Source: Clostridium sp. MCC353
GTDB taxonomy: Bacteria; Bacillota; Clostridia; Lachnospirales; Lachnospiraceae
NCBI RefSeq assembly: GCF_018785315.1
Contig: NZ_WQPN01000065.1
Coordinates: forward strand, 1 to 64,000
Direction: 5' to 3'
Length of the DNA stretch: 64,000 bases
Shown: positions 35,661 to 44,162 of the stretch, piece by piece
How positions within the stretch are numbered: the first letter of the stretch is position 1
Layout of the letters: the number at the start of each line of letters is the position of its first letter
Made by a program: the position numbers and the translations under genes
The notes under the pieces: model-generated
Databases searched by the model: none
Seen by the model: only the letters and a program-made list of their open reading frames with translations
What the model was told of the DNA's origin: nothing

Positions 35661-36398
35661 TTATTCCTCCCCCAGCAAACAGACACCTGTATATTCTTTG
35701 ATGAACCCCCGGATTACCGTTTCCTTATTCCGCCGCCGTGCATACCTGAAAAGCGTGCTTTCGTCGATCAGATATCTCTCAAATGCATTTTCATAAACCG
35801 CTTTTCGTTCTTCTGTATCCAATAAATCCAGCAGCAGTTTATTCGCAAATAAATCCACCAATATCTTTTCCAGCCTCACTTTATGGGGATCATTCCTGTG
35901 CCGCGGGGACTCGGAGGAAAGGGGGAGCACGACTACCGTCTCCCCTTCCAGATACTTTTTAAAATATTGATGCGCCGGTTTCAGCCAGACACTGCATTCC
36001 AGATACCTGCGCAGATGTTCAAATGCCGTCTCCATCTGCTCTTTTGATACCTCCACAAATGCGATATGGGGACATCCGCCTCTGTCCGGTGCGAACTCTT
36101 CCAGCATCCTGCTGTCCCAAACCTGATAATTAAACCTGGCCTTTTTCATCTCCAGCACCTCCAGGGCTCTGGACGATAAGGAGGAATAATCCGGTTCATA
36201 CCGTTCCTTATCCAGTTCACTTCCCGCCAGTGTATACATATTGCGCCCGATGCGCTTGAAAATATTCTGTTCCTGACAATTATAGACAAACCAGTCCATG
36301 GATTCTTTAGACAATTCGGGATGAAGCTGTTTCATCAGATCCCACAGATCTTCCCTGCTGATCACCGACCGGTTATGGCTGTGTTCCAATTCTCCCAT
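35661..36398 (-). CDS. Hypothetical protein, AbiEi/DUF6577-like winged-helix type (tentative)
   Basis: A 245-residue protein. Residues 10-60 look like a winged helix (ISREDLWDLMKQLHPELSKES, then QNIFKRIGRNMYTL), followed by a nuclease- or nucleotidyltransferase-like domain with alternating strands (RFNYQVWDSRMLEEFA, PHIAFVEVSKEQME). This resembles AbiEi-like antitoxin or DUF6577 proteins, but I cannot be sure. No partner toxin gene is adjacent. The start at 36398 has AGGG upstream and lies 7 bases after the L,D-transpeptidase stop, so the genes are co-transcribed. An RE-1 element follows the stop. Confidence 0.6.
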   Translation of the reverse strand: MGELEHSHNRSVISREDLWDLMKQLHPELSKESMDWFVYNCQEQNIFKRIGRNMYTLAGSELDKERYEPDYSSLSSRALEVLEMKKARFNYQVWDSRMLEEFAPDRGGCPHIAFVEVSKEQMETAFEHLRRYLECSVWLKPAHQYFKKYLEGETVVVLPLSSESPRHRNDPHKVRLEKILVDLFANKLLLDLLDTEERKAVYENAFERYLIDESTLFRYARRRNKETVIRGFIKEYTGVCLLGEE

Positions 36399-36405
36399 TT
36401 TTTCC

Positions 36406-38208
36406 CTATACCCCCGGCCCTTTCTCCTGTTTCGACGGCGCTGTCGCTCCCGGCTCTCCCGGTCCCTTAGGGCCGGAACCACCTGACGGGGCCTGGGTTT
36501 GCTGCGGAGCCGCCGTGGTATCGGCAGCCGTCACAACTCCCACTCCCCCATCGCTGGTCTGCGGCTGGGTAGGGGCAGTTTCCGGCGTCGGTTTTGTCTG
36601 TACAGGTGATGTTTCCGGTATGGGTGATGTCTCCGGCACAGGCAATGTCCCCGGCACAGGCGATGTTTCCGGAACTGCCGGTGTCTCGGGTACGGCAGGT
36701 GTCGTCTGCGGCTGGGTGGCCGCCGGTGTCGTAGCAGGAGGCGTTGTCGTCGATGTCCCCTTTGACTCACTGCCTTCCAAATGATAACAGAGGACAGGAT
36801 CCCCTGCTGCAATATTCTCATAAATCGTCTTTGCGACAGGCGGCGGCAGGTTCACACAGCCGTGGGAACCGTTGGTCTTATAAATGGTTCCGCCAAATTT
36901 ATTCCGCCAGTCCGCGTCATGAAGGCCGATCCCTCCGTTAAACGGCATCCAGTAATCCACCGGCGTCGCATAGTTTTCGCCTTTTAGTGTCGCATTTCTC
37001 TGTTTATAGGTCAACGGATAAGCGCCTGCAGGCGTAGCCCATCCCCTTGATTCATTGCCCGATACAAAATCAGCTTCCGCAATCATCTTTCCGTCTTTAT
37101 AAAACCACAAGTGCTGTGCGGTCAGGTTCACTTCCACATATGTACTGCCGTAGTCATTTTCCCCATGGCTGGCGGCCTTCTGCAGATATTCAGGCTCTCT
37201 GGTCTGGCTTTCCCCTGACCGGAGCGCCGCTGTTAACGCTTCTGTTTCCGCGGTCTGGTTTATTCTCCAGCCATAATTTCCTCCCACGATCCTGACCGTT
37301 TTCCCCGAATTGGTTTTCAGGGTTTTGGGCTGATATGCCGTATCATATTTCTTGGCAAGCTGCTTTACAAACTCCTTTACCTGAGCGGTGTCCAATGCGA
37401 CGGTGGAATCCGCGTTGACAGAAATCCACTGATGGACCGTATCGCCGTCCAGCACTTCCTGTTTATCGCCAAACTTATAAGTCACCTTCATATTCACATA
37501 CTTATTCAGGTTTTGAACCGCTGTATTAAGCGCCTCATCCTCACTGGTAACAGCCGCCTGGGCGTAGCATCCGATGTCTTCCAGAACCAACTGATCCCGG
37601 AGGCTTTCAACCGCTTCTGCGATCTTTTCCTTCACGACTGCCGGGTCCGCCTGGGTTCCCTTTGTCTCAGGGATTATAGTGTAGCCCTGTCCCGGAATAT
37701 AATCAGATAAATGGGCGTCTTCCGGTTTTATCATCTTCTCTTCATCCAGACATTCCAAAGCTCCCACCGCTTTATCAAATGCCTCCGGGTCAAATGCGAT
37801 CATCGTATCAATCACATACTCTGTGGTGTTCTTTTTATGTTTCAGCCATTCATTGGTATTCTGTCCCGCTACGATCTCTTCCAGCGTTCCATCGAATTTA
37901 CAATATAGCCCAATGTCGTCTTTTCCAATGGTTTCCGTTTTATCTCCCCGCCCTTTTATGGTTAACACATAATTGTCGATTCCCGAGGAAATTAAACGCT
38001 GCACCTCTTCAACAGTTTTATCTGAAGCATCAATGCCGTTTATCGTCGTATTGGGGAAAAATAAGGAATTGTATTTCTTTCCCATCTGAACATACACAAC
38101 AGCCGCCAGCGCCAGCAATATAATCAAAGCCAATACAACTGCCGCTGCTATGACACTTCCTTTTGAATCCTTTTTTCTTCTGCTGCGCAATTCACGCTGC
38201 TGCTCCAT
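36406..38208 (-). CDS. L,D-transpeptidase (YkuD) with peptidoglycan-binding-like domains
   Basis: A 600-residue cell-wall enzyme. A cytoplasmic tail of about 20 residues and one membrane anchor (VIAAAVVLALIILLALAAVVYV) come first. Two domains of the PG_binding_4 type follow, then a YkuD catalytic domain with the signature HGCVNLPPPVAKTIYENI holding the catalytic Cys. It would form 3-3 crosslinks or attach proteins in peptidoglycan. The last 120 residues are a Pro/Thr/Ser-rich tail with repeats of the type VPETSP. I prefer the ATG at 38208 (AAAGGA 9 bases upstream) over 38250. It heads a two-gene operon. Confidence 0.9.
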   Translation of the reverse strand: MEQQRELRSRRKKDSKGSVIAAAVVLALIILLALAAVVYVQMGKKYNSLFFPNTTINGIDASDKTVEEVQRLISSGIDNYVLTIKGRGDKTETIGKDDIGLYCKFDGTLEEIVAGQNTNEWLKHKKNTTEYVIDTMIAFDPEAFDKAVGALECLDEEKMIKPEDAHLSDYIPGQGYTIIPETKGTQADPAVVKEKIAEAVESLRDQLVLEDIGCYAQAAVTSEDEALNTAVQNLNKYVNMKVTYKFGDKQEVLDGDTVHQWISVNADSTVALDTAQVKEFVKQLAKKYDTAYQPKTLKTNSGKTVRIVGGNYGWRINQTAETEALTAALRSGESQTREPEYLQKAASHGENDYGSTYVEVNLTAQHLWFYKDGKMIAEADFVSGNESRGWATPAGAYPLTYKQRNATLKGENYATPVDYWMPFNGGIGLHDADWRNKFGGTIYKTNGSHGCVNLPPPVAKTIYENIAAGDPVLCYHLEGSESKGTSTTTPPATTPAATQPQTTPAVPETPAVPETSPVPGTLPVPETSPIPETSPVQTKPTPETAPTQPQTSDGGVGVVTAADTTAAPQQTQAPSGGSGPKGPGEPGATAPSKQEKGPGV

Positions 38209-38269
38209 GCTTAAAATCCTTTCATCATCAATCATTTGCATCATCGTCACATATCATGAAAATATAACA

Positions 38270-38313
38270 GGCATCCAGGCTCAAATCCGCCGTGACGGCC
38301 TGATCCGGATGCC
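38270..38313 (-). terminator. Terminator of metY
   Basis: GGCATCC/GGATGCC arms with an inner CGCCGT/ACGGC stem form a hairpin. On the minus strand TGTTATATTTT follows. It lies between metY and the L,D-transpeptidase gene. Confidence 0.65.
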
Positions 38314-38350
38314 ATTTGGATTTTAACATAAAACAGTTAAATATACAATG

Positions 38351-39661
38351 CTATTCTGCCGCCTTAAATGCTTCGTCTAAATCTTGTAAGATATCCGAAA
38401 TATTTTCGGTTCCAATGGACAGCCGGATCGTATTTGGCTTGATTCCCTGCTCCAAAAGTTCCTGCTCATTCAACTGGGAATGGGTGGTGGAAGCCGGATG
38501 GATCACCAGGGATTTCACGTCCGCCACATTGGCCAGCAGGGAAAATAATTCCAGATTATCTATAAATTTCTTCGCCTTCTCCCCATCCCCTTTGATCTCA
38601 AATGTAAAGATGGAGCCGCCTCCATGAGGGAAATATTTCTGGTAAAGGGCTTTCTGCCCCTCATCCTCCGTCACGGACGGGTGATGAACCTTTTCCACCA
38701 TAGGATGACGGTTTAAATACTGAACCACCTTCAGCGCATTTTCCACATGGCGTTCAACTCTGAGGGAAAGCGTCTCCAGGCCCTGAAGCAGTAAAAATGC
38801 ATGGAACGGCGACAAGGTGGCTCCCGTATCCCTCAAAAGCACGGCCCGTATCTTGGTCACAAACGCTGCCTTTCCAACCGCTTTCGTAAAACTCACCCCA
38901 TGATAGCTGGGATTCGGTTCCGTTAAGGACGGGAATTTTCCTGACGCCTCCCAGTCGAACCGGCCGCTGTCCACGATAACGCCGCCTAATGTGGTGCCGT
39001 GTCCTCCGATGAACTTTGTGGCGGAATGAACCACGATATCCGCCCCATATTCGATGGGCCTGATCAGGTAAGGCGTTCCAAATGTATTGTCAATAACCAG
39101 AGGAATGCCATGAGAATGGGCTGTCTGCGCCGCACGTTCGATATCCGTGATATCGGAATTGGGATTTCCCAGGGTCTCGATGAAAATCGCTTTTGTATTC
39201 TCCCGGACCGCATGTTCCATAGCCCCTTCCTCAAAAGGGTCCACAAACGTGGTCTCCACCCCGAACTCCTTAAACGTATGGGCCAGAAAGTTATAGGTGC
39301 CGCCATAAATGTTCCGGGCCGCCACGATATGATCTCCTGCATGGGCCAGGTTCTGAAACGTATAGGCGATGGCCGCCGCGCCGGAGGCCACCGCAAGGGC
39401 CGCCACACCGCCCTCCAAAGCCGCCATTCTCTGTTCAAACACGTCTTCCGTAGGGTTTGTCAGCCTTCCATAGATATTTCCCGCATCCGACAGGTCGAAC
39501 CGGCCGGCCGCATGACGGCAGTTGTCAAACACATAAGATGCCGTCTGATAGATCGGAACCGCTCTGGCGCCGGTGGCAGGATCAGGGATTTCCTGGCCTG
39601 CGTGAAGCTGTAATGTTTCAAATCTCAAATTTCTGTCCGCTCTCTTGATCTTTTCTCCCAT
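38351..39661 (-). CDS. metY: O-acetylhomoserine sulfhydrylase / aminocarboxypropyltransferase
   Basis: A 436-residue Cys/Met-metabolism PLP enzyme that makes homocysteine (or methionine) from O-acetylhomoserine and sulfide (or methanethiol). The N-terminal LRFETLQLHAGQEIPDPATGARAVPIYQTASYVF is diagnostic, GHGTTLGG follows the PLP lysine in SATKFIGG, and SIGTENISDILQDLDEA closes the protein. The ATG at 39661 fits the GAGGAG site better than 39667, which lies 2 bases from it. It is monocistronic, with its own sigma-A promoter and a terminator. Confidence 0.95.
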   Translation of the reverse strand: MGEKIKRADRNLRFETLQLHAGQEIPDPATGARAVPIYQTASYVFDNCRHAAGRFDLSDAGNIYGRLTNPTEDVFEQRMAALEGGVAALAVASGAAAIAYTFQNLAHAGDHIVAARNIYGGTYNFLAHTFKEFGVETTFVDPFEEGAMEHAVRENTKAIFIETLGNPNSDITDIERAAQTAHSHGIPLVIDNTFGTPYLIRPIEYGADIVVHSATKFIGGHGTTLGGVIVDSGRFDWEASGKFPSLTEPNPSYHGVSFTKAVGKAAFVTKIRAVLLRDTGATLSPFHAFLLLQGLETLSLRVERHVENALKVVQYLNRHPMVEKVHHPSVTEDEGQKALYQKYFPHGGGSIFTFEIKGDGEKAKKFIDNLELFSLLANVADVKSLVIHPASTTHSQLNEQELLEQGIKPNTIRLSIGTENISDILQDLDEAFKAAE

Positions 39662-39702
39662 ACTCATGTCTCCTCAACCTGTTTTATTTGGCTTCTTAAT
39701 TC

Positions 39703-39763
39703 ATATTATTTTAATAGGAATAATATTAAATGGGATTATATTCCATATGGGCACGGTTGTCAA
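39703..39763 (-). promoter_or_regulatory. metY promoter with a dyad over the transcription start
   Basis: TTGACA (39758-39763) and TATAAT (39735-39740) on the minus strand are 17 bases apart, matching the sigma-A consensus exactly. Just downstream, ATATTATT (39703-39710) and AATAATAT (39719-39726) form perfect 8-bp arms with an 8-bp spacer, so a repressor could sit across the start site. The leader is only about 65 bases, too short for an S-box riboswitch. A sulfur regulator such as CymR/Rrf2 is a guess. Confidence 0.75.
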
Positions 39764-39799
39764 GTTTTTTTTAAAGTATTAACAGCTCCCTGCAGCGAT

Positions 39800-39943
39800 G
39801 TGTAACAGTTCAGACAGGTCTGAACTTATGCATCCAGCCCATTAAAGCCGCCTGCGGCGAAGGGCTGGATGCCTGCGGCCACTATGTTTTCGTACATTCC
39901 GCGCAGTAAATGCGCAGACCTATCTGAACCTATCTGAACTGTT
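39800..39943. repeat. RE-2 interspersed repeat, copy B (MITE-like)
   Basis: The 144-bp element has inverted ends built on AACAGTTCAGA (left 39804, right 39937-39943 read in reverse). It holds an inner CCAGCCC/GGGCTGG stem with a GCCGC/GCGGC loop stem, and the CAGTAAATGCGCAGACC block shared with copy A. The 8-bp sequence GCAGCGAT occurs on both flanks (39792-39799 and 39944-39951), as expected of a target duplication. It lies between pgmB and metY and has no coding frame. Confidence 0.8.
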
Positions 39944-40055
39944 GCAGCGATTTTCCAGCCCCAGCGGTTCTTATCTTTATTTAGAGAAGACCTTATATAT
40001 AGAAGAAACCCCTTCACCATCCCTCAAAATAAGAATCCGGCGAAATTTCTATATA

Positions 40056-40099
40056 GTGAAAAAGGATCGAAAAACCTCTGTTTTTCAATCCCCTTTCAC
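40056..40099 (-). terminator. Hairpin after pgmB, probable operon terminator
   Basis: GTGAAA..GGAT.GAAAAAC and its near complement GTTTTTC.ATCC..TTTCAC form a stem of about 18 bp, 47 bases after the pgmB stop. The T-tract after the stem is weak. The rest of the 39662-40145 gap holds the metY promoter and RE-2 copy B. Confidence 0.55.
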
Positions 40100-40145
40100 A
40101 TCTTATTTTACTAATAGCCCCGCACATCCAATCTCATCTATGGTT

Positions 40146-40811
40146 TTAAGCTCGCGTTTCCAGCTTTGCAATCACGTCTTCAACTTTCACTCCCTCAAAC
40201 CCGGCCATCACCAGATCCGCCTCACAGAGTACTTGGGGGCTGCCGATGCCAACCGCCTTCATTCCGCCGTTATGGGCAGCCAGAATACCGGCGGCCGCGT
40301 CTTCGAAAACAATGCATTCAGAACCTGAGAGCCCCAGCGCCTGGGCCCCCTTTAAAAATACCTCCGGATCCGGTTTCGCCCTGCTTGTCTTCGTTCCGTC
40401 AATAACGGCATCGAACAGTTCCCTGATTCCAAGCCCTTCCAGGATCATGGGGGAATTTTTGCTGGCGGATCCCAAAGCGGTTTTATACCCCTTATCTCTG
40501 GCATCCGTCAAGAATTCCCGAACTCCGGGAAGAATCTCGTCTTCTCTCAGTTTTTTAATGTAATCCACATAAATTTCATTTTTCTTGGCACAGCAGGCTT
40601 CTTTCTCCTCCTGGGACATGGTTTTCTTTCCGATTTCCAAAATGATCTCAAAACTGGCCATCCGGCTCACACCCTTCAGCCGCTCGTTATCCTCCTGGGT
40701 AAACAAAATCCCCAGCTCATCGGCCAGACTTTTCCACGCCATAAAATGGTATTTTGCCGTATCCACAATGACGCCGTCCAGATCGAACAGTAACCCTTTA
40801 TATGTACTCAT
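40146..40811 (-). CDS. pgmB: Beta-phosphoglucomutase
   Basis: A 221-residue HAD-superfamily enzyme that converts beta-glucose-1-phosphate to glucose-6-phosphate. The nucleophile motif is LLFDLDGVIVDTAKYHFMAWK, whose D-x-D and cap-domain start are typical of PgmB. LGSASKNSPMILEGLGI and KPDPEVFLKGAQALG cover motifs II and III, and CIVFEDAAAGILAAHNGGM gives motif IV. AAAGGAG precedes the ATG at 40811. It is the last gene of the sulfatase-GH3-pgmB operon, 16 bases after the GH3 stop. The presence of a beta-phosphoglucomutase implies a source of beta-sugar phosphate. Confidence 0.94.
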   Translation of the reverse strand: MSTYKGLLFDLDGVIVDTAKYHFMAWKSLADELGILFTQEDNERLKGVSRMASFEIILEIGKKTMSQEEKEACCAKKNEIYVDYIKKLREDEILPGVREFLTDARDKGYKTALGSASKNSPMILEGLGIRELFDAVIDGTKTSRAKPDPEVFLKGAQALGLSGSECIVFEDAAAGILAAHNGGMKAVGIGSPQVLCEADLVMAGFEGVKVEDVIAKLETRA

Positions 40812-40827
40812 GATCTCTCCTTTCCTC

Positions 40828-42525
40828 TCACAAGCGGGCATCCCATTTGCCGCAGAACGGATTCACCGGACTTTTGCCTTTAAATTCGCTTCGTCCGGCC
40901 AGCTTCTCAACCAGCGCTTCCAGACAGTAATCGTTGTTGCTGTAACAGTTGATATACGTCTTTACTCTCGGGAAATCCAGCAGATGATATGGGTTTTCCA
41001 GAGAGACAAATACGGTCGGAACGTCATTCAGATAATGTCCGCAGTCCGCTCCCATGGGCTGTTTCCACTCGATCCTCACCACCGTCTGGTTGCTCTTTGT
41101 GGAGAGATTCGCCACATACAAAATCAGGTCATAGTTCTTTACAATCTCTTCATATTTGGTGGTAAACCCTTCTCCATAGGGCTGGGGCACGAAGTCGGTT
41201 ATCTCAAACCCTTCTGCTTCCAGCAGTTCCTTCACCTTGGCGCAGGCAGGTTTTACCTTATAATTGCCTTCGCCGCCTTCCCCTGGCTCAATGGTATAAA
41301 ATAAGATCCGTTTATACCGCTCTGGCGTAACCGGAAGGACTCCCGGCTGTTCTTTCACAAGGGTAATAGCCCGGTCGGCGCACTCTTTTGCCCAGTTTCT
41401 ATGGGTTTCGCAGCCTACGATTTTCTCTGCGGCCTCTGTGCTGATCTCCGGCACGCCTTTATGAAGCCCCAAAGCTGCCTTCGTGGCAAGGATTCTGGTA
41501 ACGGCCTCATCCAGACGTTCCGGCGTAATGACGCCGTTTTTAATTCCCTCCAGCATAAATCCATAGTCTTCTTCCAGATTCCTGGCGAACAAAAACATAT
41601 CACAGCCTCTGGCAATGCTCTCAGGAACCGCCTGTCTGCGGCTCATAGCCAGCATATAGCCTGCCATGGTTGTGGCGTCTGTGCAGATCAGGCCATTGAA
41701 TCCCATTTTATCCCTTAAAAGCCCCTGAAGCAGTTCTTTACTGAGTGTGGCCGGCATAATTTCATCATCTTTAATGGAAGGATTCAGTTTTCTGGTCCAG
41801 GCCGGCTGCATAATATGGCCCGCCATAACCGTAAGGGCACCTGCGTCAATAGACGCCTGGTAAGCGGCCCCATAGGTATCCATCCACGTGCCGCAGTCCA
41901 TATCATTGATGGAAGTCACCAGATGCTGATCCCTTTCATCCTGCCCGTCTCCCGGAAAATGTTTAATAGAAGCCGCAAATCCCAGGCTCTGTACCCGCTC
42001 CACATAGGCTCTGCCCATGTTCTTCACCCGTTCAGGATCGGAACCGAAGGTTCTGGTGTTGGTGATGGGATTTCTGAAGTTGCTGTCAATATCGATGATC
42101 GGCGCAAACGCCCAGTTAGCTCCTACAGCGCCCGCCTCACGGGCGCATGCTTCCGCCATCTTCGCGGCCATTTCCACATCGTCCACAGCCGCAATTTCCA
42201 TAGGTGAACCCACCAAAGTGCCTTCACTTACGATTCCATTTCCCCCTTTTTCCAGGTTCGCAGCGATGAGAAGGGGCACTCTGCTCCTGCCCTGCAGCTC
42301 CTTTGTAGCCGCGACTGCCCGCTTTGTGGGGATTACCCGGTACATGCAGCCGCCGGGTTTCAATATATTGAACACGTAATCAAACTCTTCCTGTTTTGCC
42401 TCTTTAAAAAGAACGCAGAACAATTGACCTGCCTTTTCCTCCACGGTCATGGCAGAACGGGTTTTCTCCACCCATTCCACAGCCTCGTCATCCAGAAAAA
42501 ATGGGTTTGCCTTTAAATCGATCAT
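40828..42525 (-). CDS. GH3 beta-glycosidase or phosphorylase, NagZ-like
   Basis: A 565-residue GH3 protein. The (beta/alpha)8 domain has KHFPGDGQDERDQH (residues 188-201), matching the NagZ loop that carries an Asp-His catalytic pair (D199, H201). The nucleophile is D283 in CTDATTM. A GH3 C-terminal domain (about residues 370-565) is present, unlike single-domain NagZ. Enzymes with this His acid/base are known to act as phosphorylases as well as hydrolases. It has no signal peptide. It sits between a sulfatase (18 bases upstream) and pgmB (16 bases downstream), which fits cytoplasmic phosphorolysis of an imported desulfated sugar (inference). Confidence 0.9.
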   Translation of the reverse strand: MIDLKANPFFLDDEAVEWVEKTRSAMTVEEKAGQLFCVLFKEAKQEEFDYVFNILKPGGCMYRVIPTKRAVAATKELQGRSRVPLLIAANLEKGGNGIVSEGTLVGSPMEIAAVDDVEMAAKMAEACAREAGAVGANWAFAPIIDIDSNFRNPITNTRTFGSDPERVKNMGRAYVERVQSLGFAASIKHFPGDGQDERDQHLVTSINDMDCGTWMDTYGAAYQASIDAGALTVMAGHIMQPAWTRKLNPSIKDDEIMPATLSKELLQGLLRDKMGFNGLICTDATTMAGYMLAMSRRQAVPESIARGCDMFLFARNLEEDYGFMLEGIKNGVITPERLDEAVTRILATKAALGLHKGVPEISTEAAEKIVGCETHRNWAKECADRAITLVKEQPGVLPVTPERYKRILFYTIEPGEGGEGNYKVKPACAKVKELLEAEGFEITDFVPQPYGEGFTTKYEEIVKNYDLILYVANLSTKSNQTVVRIEWKQPMGADCGHYLNDVPTVFVSLENPYHLLDFPRVKTYINCYSNNDYCLEALVEKLAGRSEFKGKSPVNPFCGKWDARL

Positions 42526-42543
42526 AACAACTCTTTCCCTTCC

Positions 42544-44052
42544 TTAATTTCTATCCGCTCCGTACCGTTCATAAACTTCTTCCGGCGCATCATTCTCATC
42601 AAACAGCTCTTTCATGGCCTTTAAAAGCTCCTCTTTTTTCACCGGATCATCGATTGGAGACAGTTCCCCGGGATCAGCATTCAGGTCGAACATCAGATCC
42701 GCATGTTCCGCCTGCTTCTTCGCAAACCGGCCGCCGGCCGGACTTTCAATTTTCAAAACAGGCGTTTCCTTTGTAAAGGAAAAGCCAGGGCTGAGGCTGG
42801 CATTTTTCAGCTCATCCACAGTGAACATACTGTTCATATGAGTTGGCATCAGCGTATATTCATAGCATTTCACAGACTGGTCCGCAGCCGCCCGCAGCAG
42901 TACATGGGAACCGTCCGTAATTCCCACAGGACCGCCGTGGTATCCGAATATCACGTGGCTGCGCACCGGCGCATCTTCTTTTATCACATCGGCCAGAGGT
43001 CTGCCCAGCATGTCCGCCGGACGGTCTAAATCAAAAAATTCCAGAATGGTGGGAGCCAAGTCAATGCTCTGCACCAAGGCATTTCTCCGTTCCCCTTTCA
43101 CACCGTATCTGGGATCCCAGATGAAAAGGGGCGTATGTACCAGCTCTTCATAATCCGGCATGGAACCTTTTCCCCACCATTCATGTTCGCCCAGGAAAAA
43201 TCCATGATCCGTATTAACTACCAGCAGGGTGTCTTTCCACAAATCCAGCTCATCCATCTTGTCCAGCACCCGTCCTAACTGGTAATCACAGTAGGACATC
43301 AGCGCGAAATACTTATTTCTCAACGTTTCAATCTCTTTGCTGCTCTCATTGACCGGGGCATACTGCGGCCAGTCCGGGCTGTCATAGTCATCAGGGCTTA
43401 AAAATCCGGCCATAAAACTTTCCGGCGAAGTAAACGGTTCATGGGGGTCAAAGGTTTCCAACTGCAGAAACCAGTTGTCATATCCGCTGTTCCTCTCAAT
43501 AAAATCCAGACCGTCGTCAAATGTTTTATGCATTGGATAGTCATTTTCCGAACGAATCCGTTCACGGTTGCTCATATTCTGCCAGCCGACTCTCCTCCGG
43601 TTCGCCTTCATGAATCCGCTTGCGCTGTCAGGGCTGTACTGATTGGGAGCGAAGTTGTCACCATGAGGCGTCAAATCGCCAACCCATGCATCGCTCTCCT
43701 GCCCCCGGAAACACTCCCATGTGGAATAGCGTCCATGATAGGTAGCCCCGCCGTCCTGGATATAGTGGTAATGATCGGTGGCAAGATGGGAATGGATCCC
43801 ATTCTTTTTCAGGATTTCCGGCATGGAATCGTCAAACGGCTCCACCGGCCCCCAGCTTCTGTGAAGAAAATTTAATCTGCCTGTGTGCAGTTCCCTTCTG
43901 GCCGGCATACACGGCAGGCTGCCCACGTAGCATTTGTCAAACTGTACGGAATGGGCCGCCAGCCGTTCAAAGTTCGGCGTGGGAACCGGGCCGCCGTTTA
44001 CAGACATTAAATCCCTGCGGAGTGAATCGTACATAACCATAATCGCCTTCAT
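42544..44052 (-). CDS. Sulfatase (arylsulfatase family, Cys-type)
   Basis: A 502-residue type I sulfatase. The C-x-P-x-R motif is C48-M-P-A-R52, followed by the expected ELHTGR; C48 would be converted to formylglycine by a maturase encoded elsewhere. Metal-binding residues are suggested by MVMYDSLRRD (N-terminal Asp) and NTDHGFFLGEHEWWGKG. There is no signal peptide, so it acts on imported oligosaccharides. It is the first gene of the sulfatase-GH3-pgmB operon, behind a promoter with the shared ROK-type operator. The sulfated substrate is unknown. Confidence 0.93.
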   Translation of the reverse strand: MKAIMVMYDSLRRDLMSVNGGPVPTPNFERLAAHSVQFDKCYVGSLPCMPARRELHTGRLNFLHRSWGPVEPFDDSMPEILKKNGIHSHLATDHYHYIQDGGATYHGRYSTWECFRGQESDAWVGDLTPHGDNFAPNQYSPDSASGFMKANRRRVGWQNMSNRERIRSENDYPMHKTFDDGLDFIERNSGYDNWFLQLETFDPHEPFTSPESFMAGFLSPDDYDSPDWPQYAPVNESSKEIETLRNKYFALMSYCDYQLGRVLDKMDELDLWKDTLLVVNTDHGFFLGEHEWWGKGSMPDYEELVHTPLFIWDPRYGVKGERRNALVQSIDLAPTILEFFDLDRPADMLGRPLADVIKEDAPVRSHVIFGYHGGPVGITDGSHVLLRAAADQSVKCYEYTLMPTHMNSMFTVDELKNASLSPGFSFTKETPVLKIESPAGGRFAKKQAEHADLMFDLNADPGELSPIDDPVKKEELLKAMKELFDENDAPEEVYERYGADRN

Positions 44053-44084
44053 TTTAATACCCTCCCTGTCAATATAATTAATTA

Positions 44085-44127
44085 AATTAATTTATTAAAG
44101 TATAACATACTGTATTTTTGGTTACAA
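44085..44127 (-). promoter_or_regulatory. Promoter and ROK-type operator of the sulfatase-GH3-pgmB operon
   Basis: On the minus strand TTGTAA (44122-44127) and TATACT (44099-44104) are 17 bases apart. Directly downstream, 44085-44099 reads (plus strand) AATTAATTTATTAAA, identical to the first 15 bases of the palindrome at 49600-49620. More AT palindromic sequence continues towards the gene. Confidence 0.7.
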
Positions 44128-44162
44128 GCAGGCATATTGTCTAAATGTAATTTTTTTTTTGT

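Noticed and set aside
36515-36784. Plus-strand Gly/Val-rich frame
   Set aside because: Antisense to the Pro/Thr tail of the L,D-transpeptidase; open only because of the 18-bp repeats.
39662-39800. S-box (SAM) riboswitch upstream of metY
   Set aside because: The leader from the mapped promoter is only about 65 bases and lacks the riboswitch stems and kink-turn.
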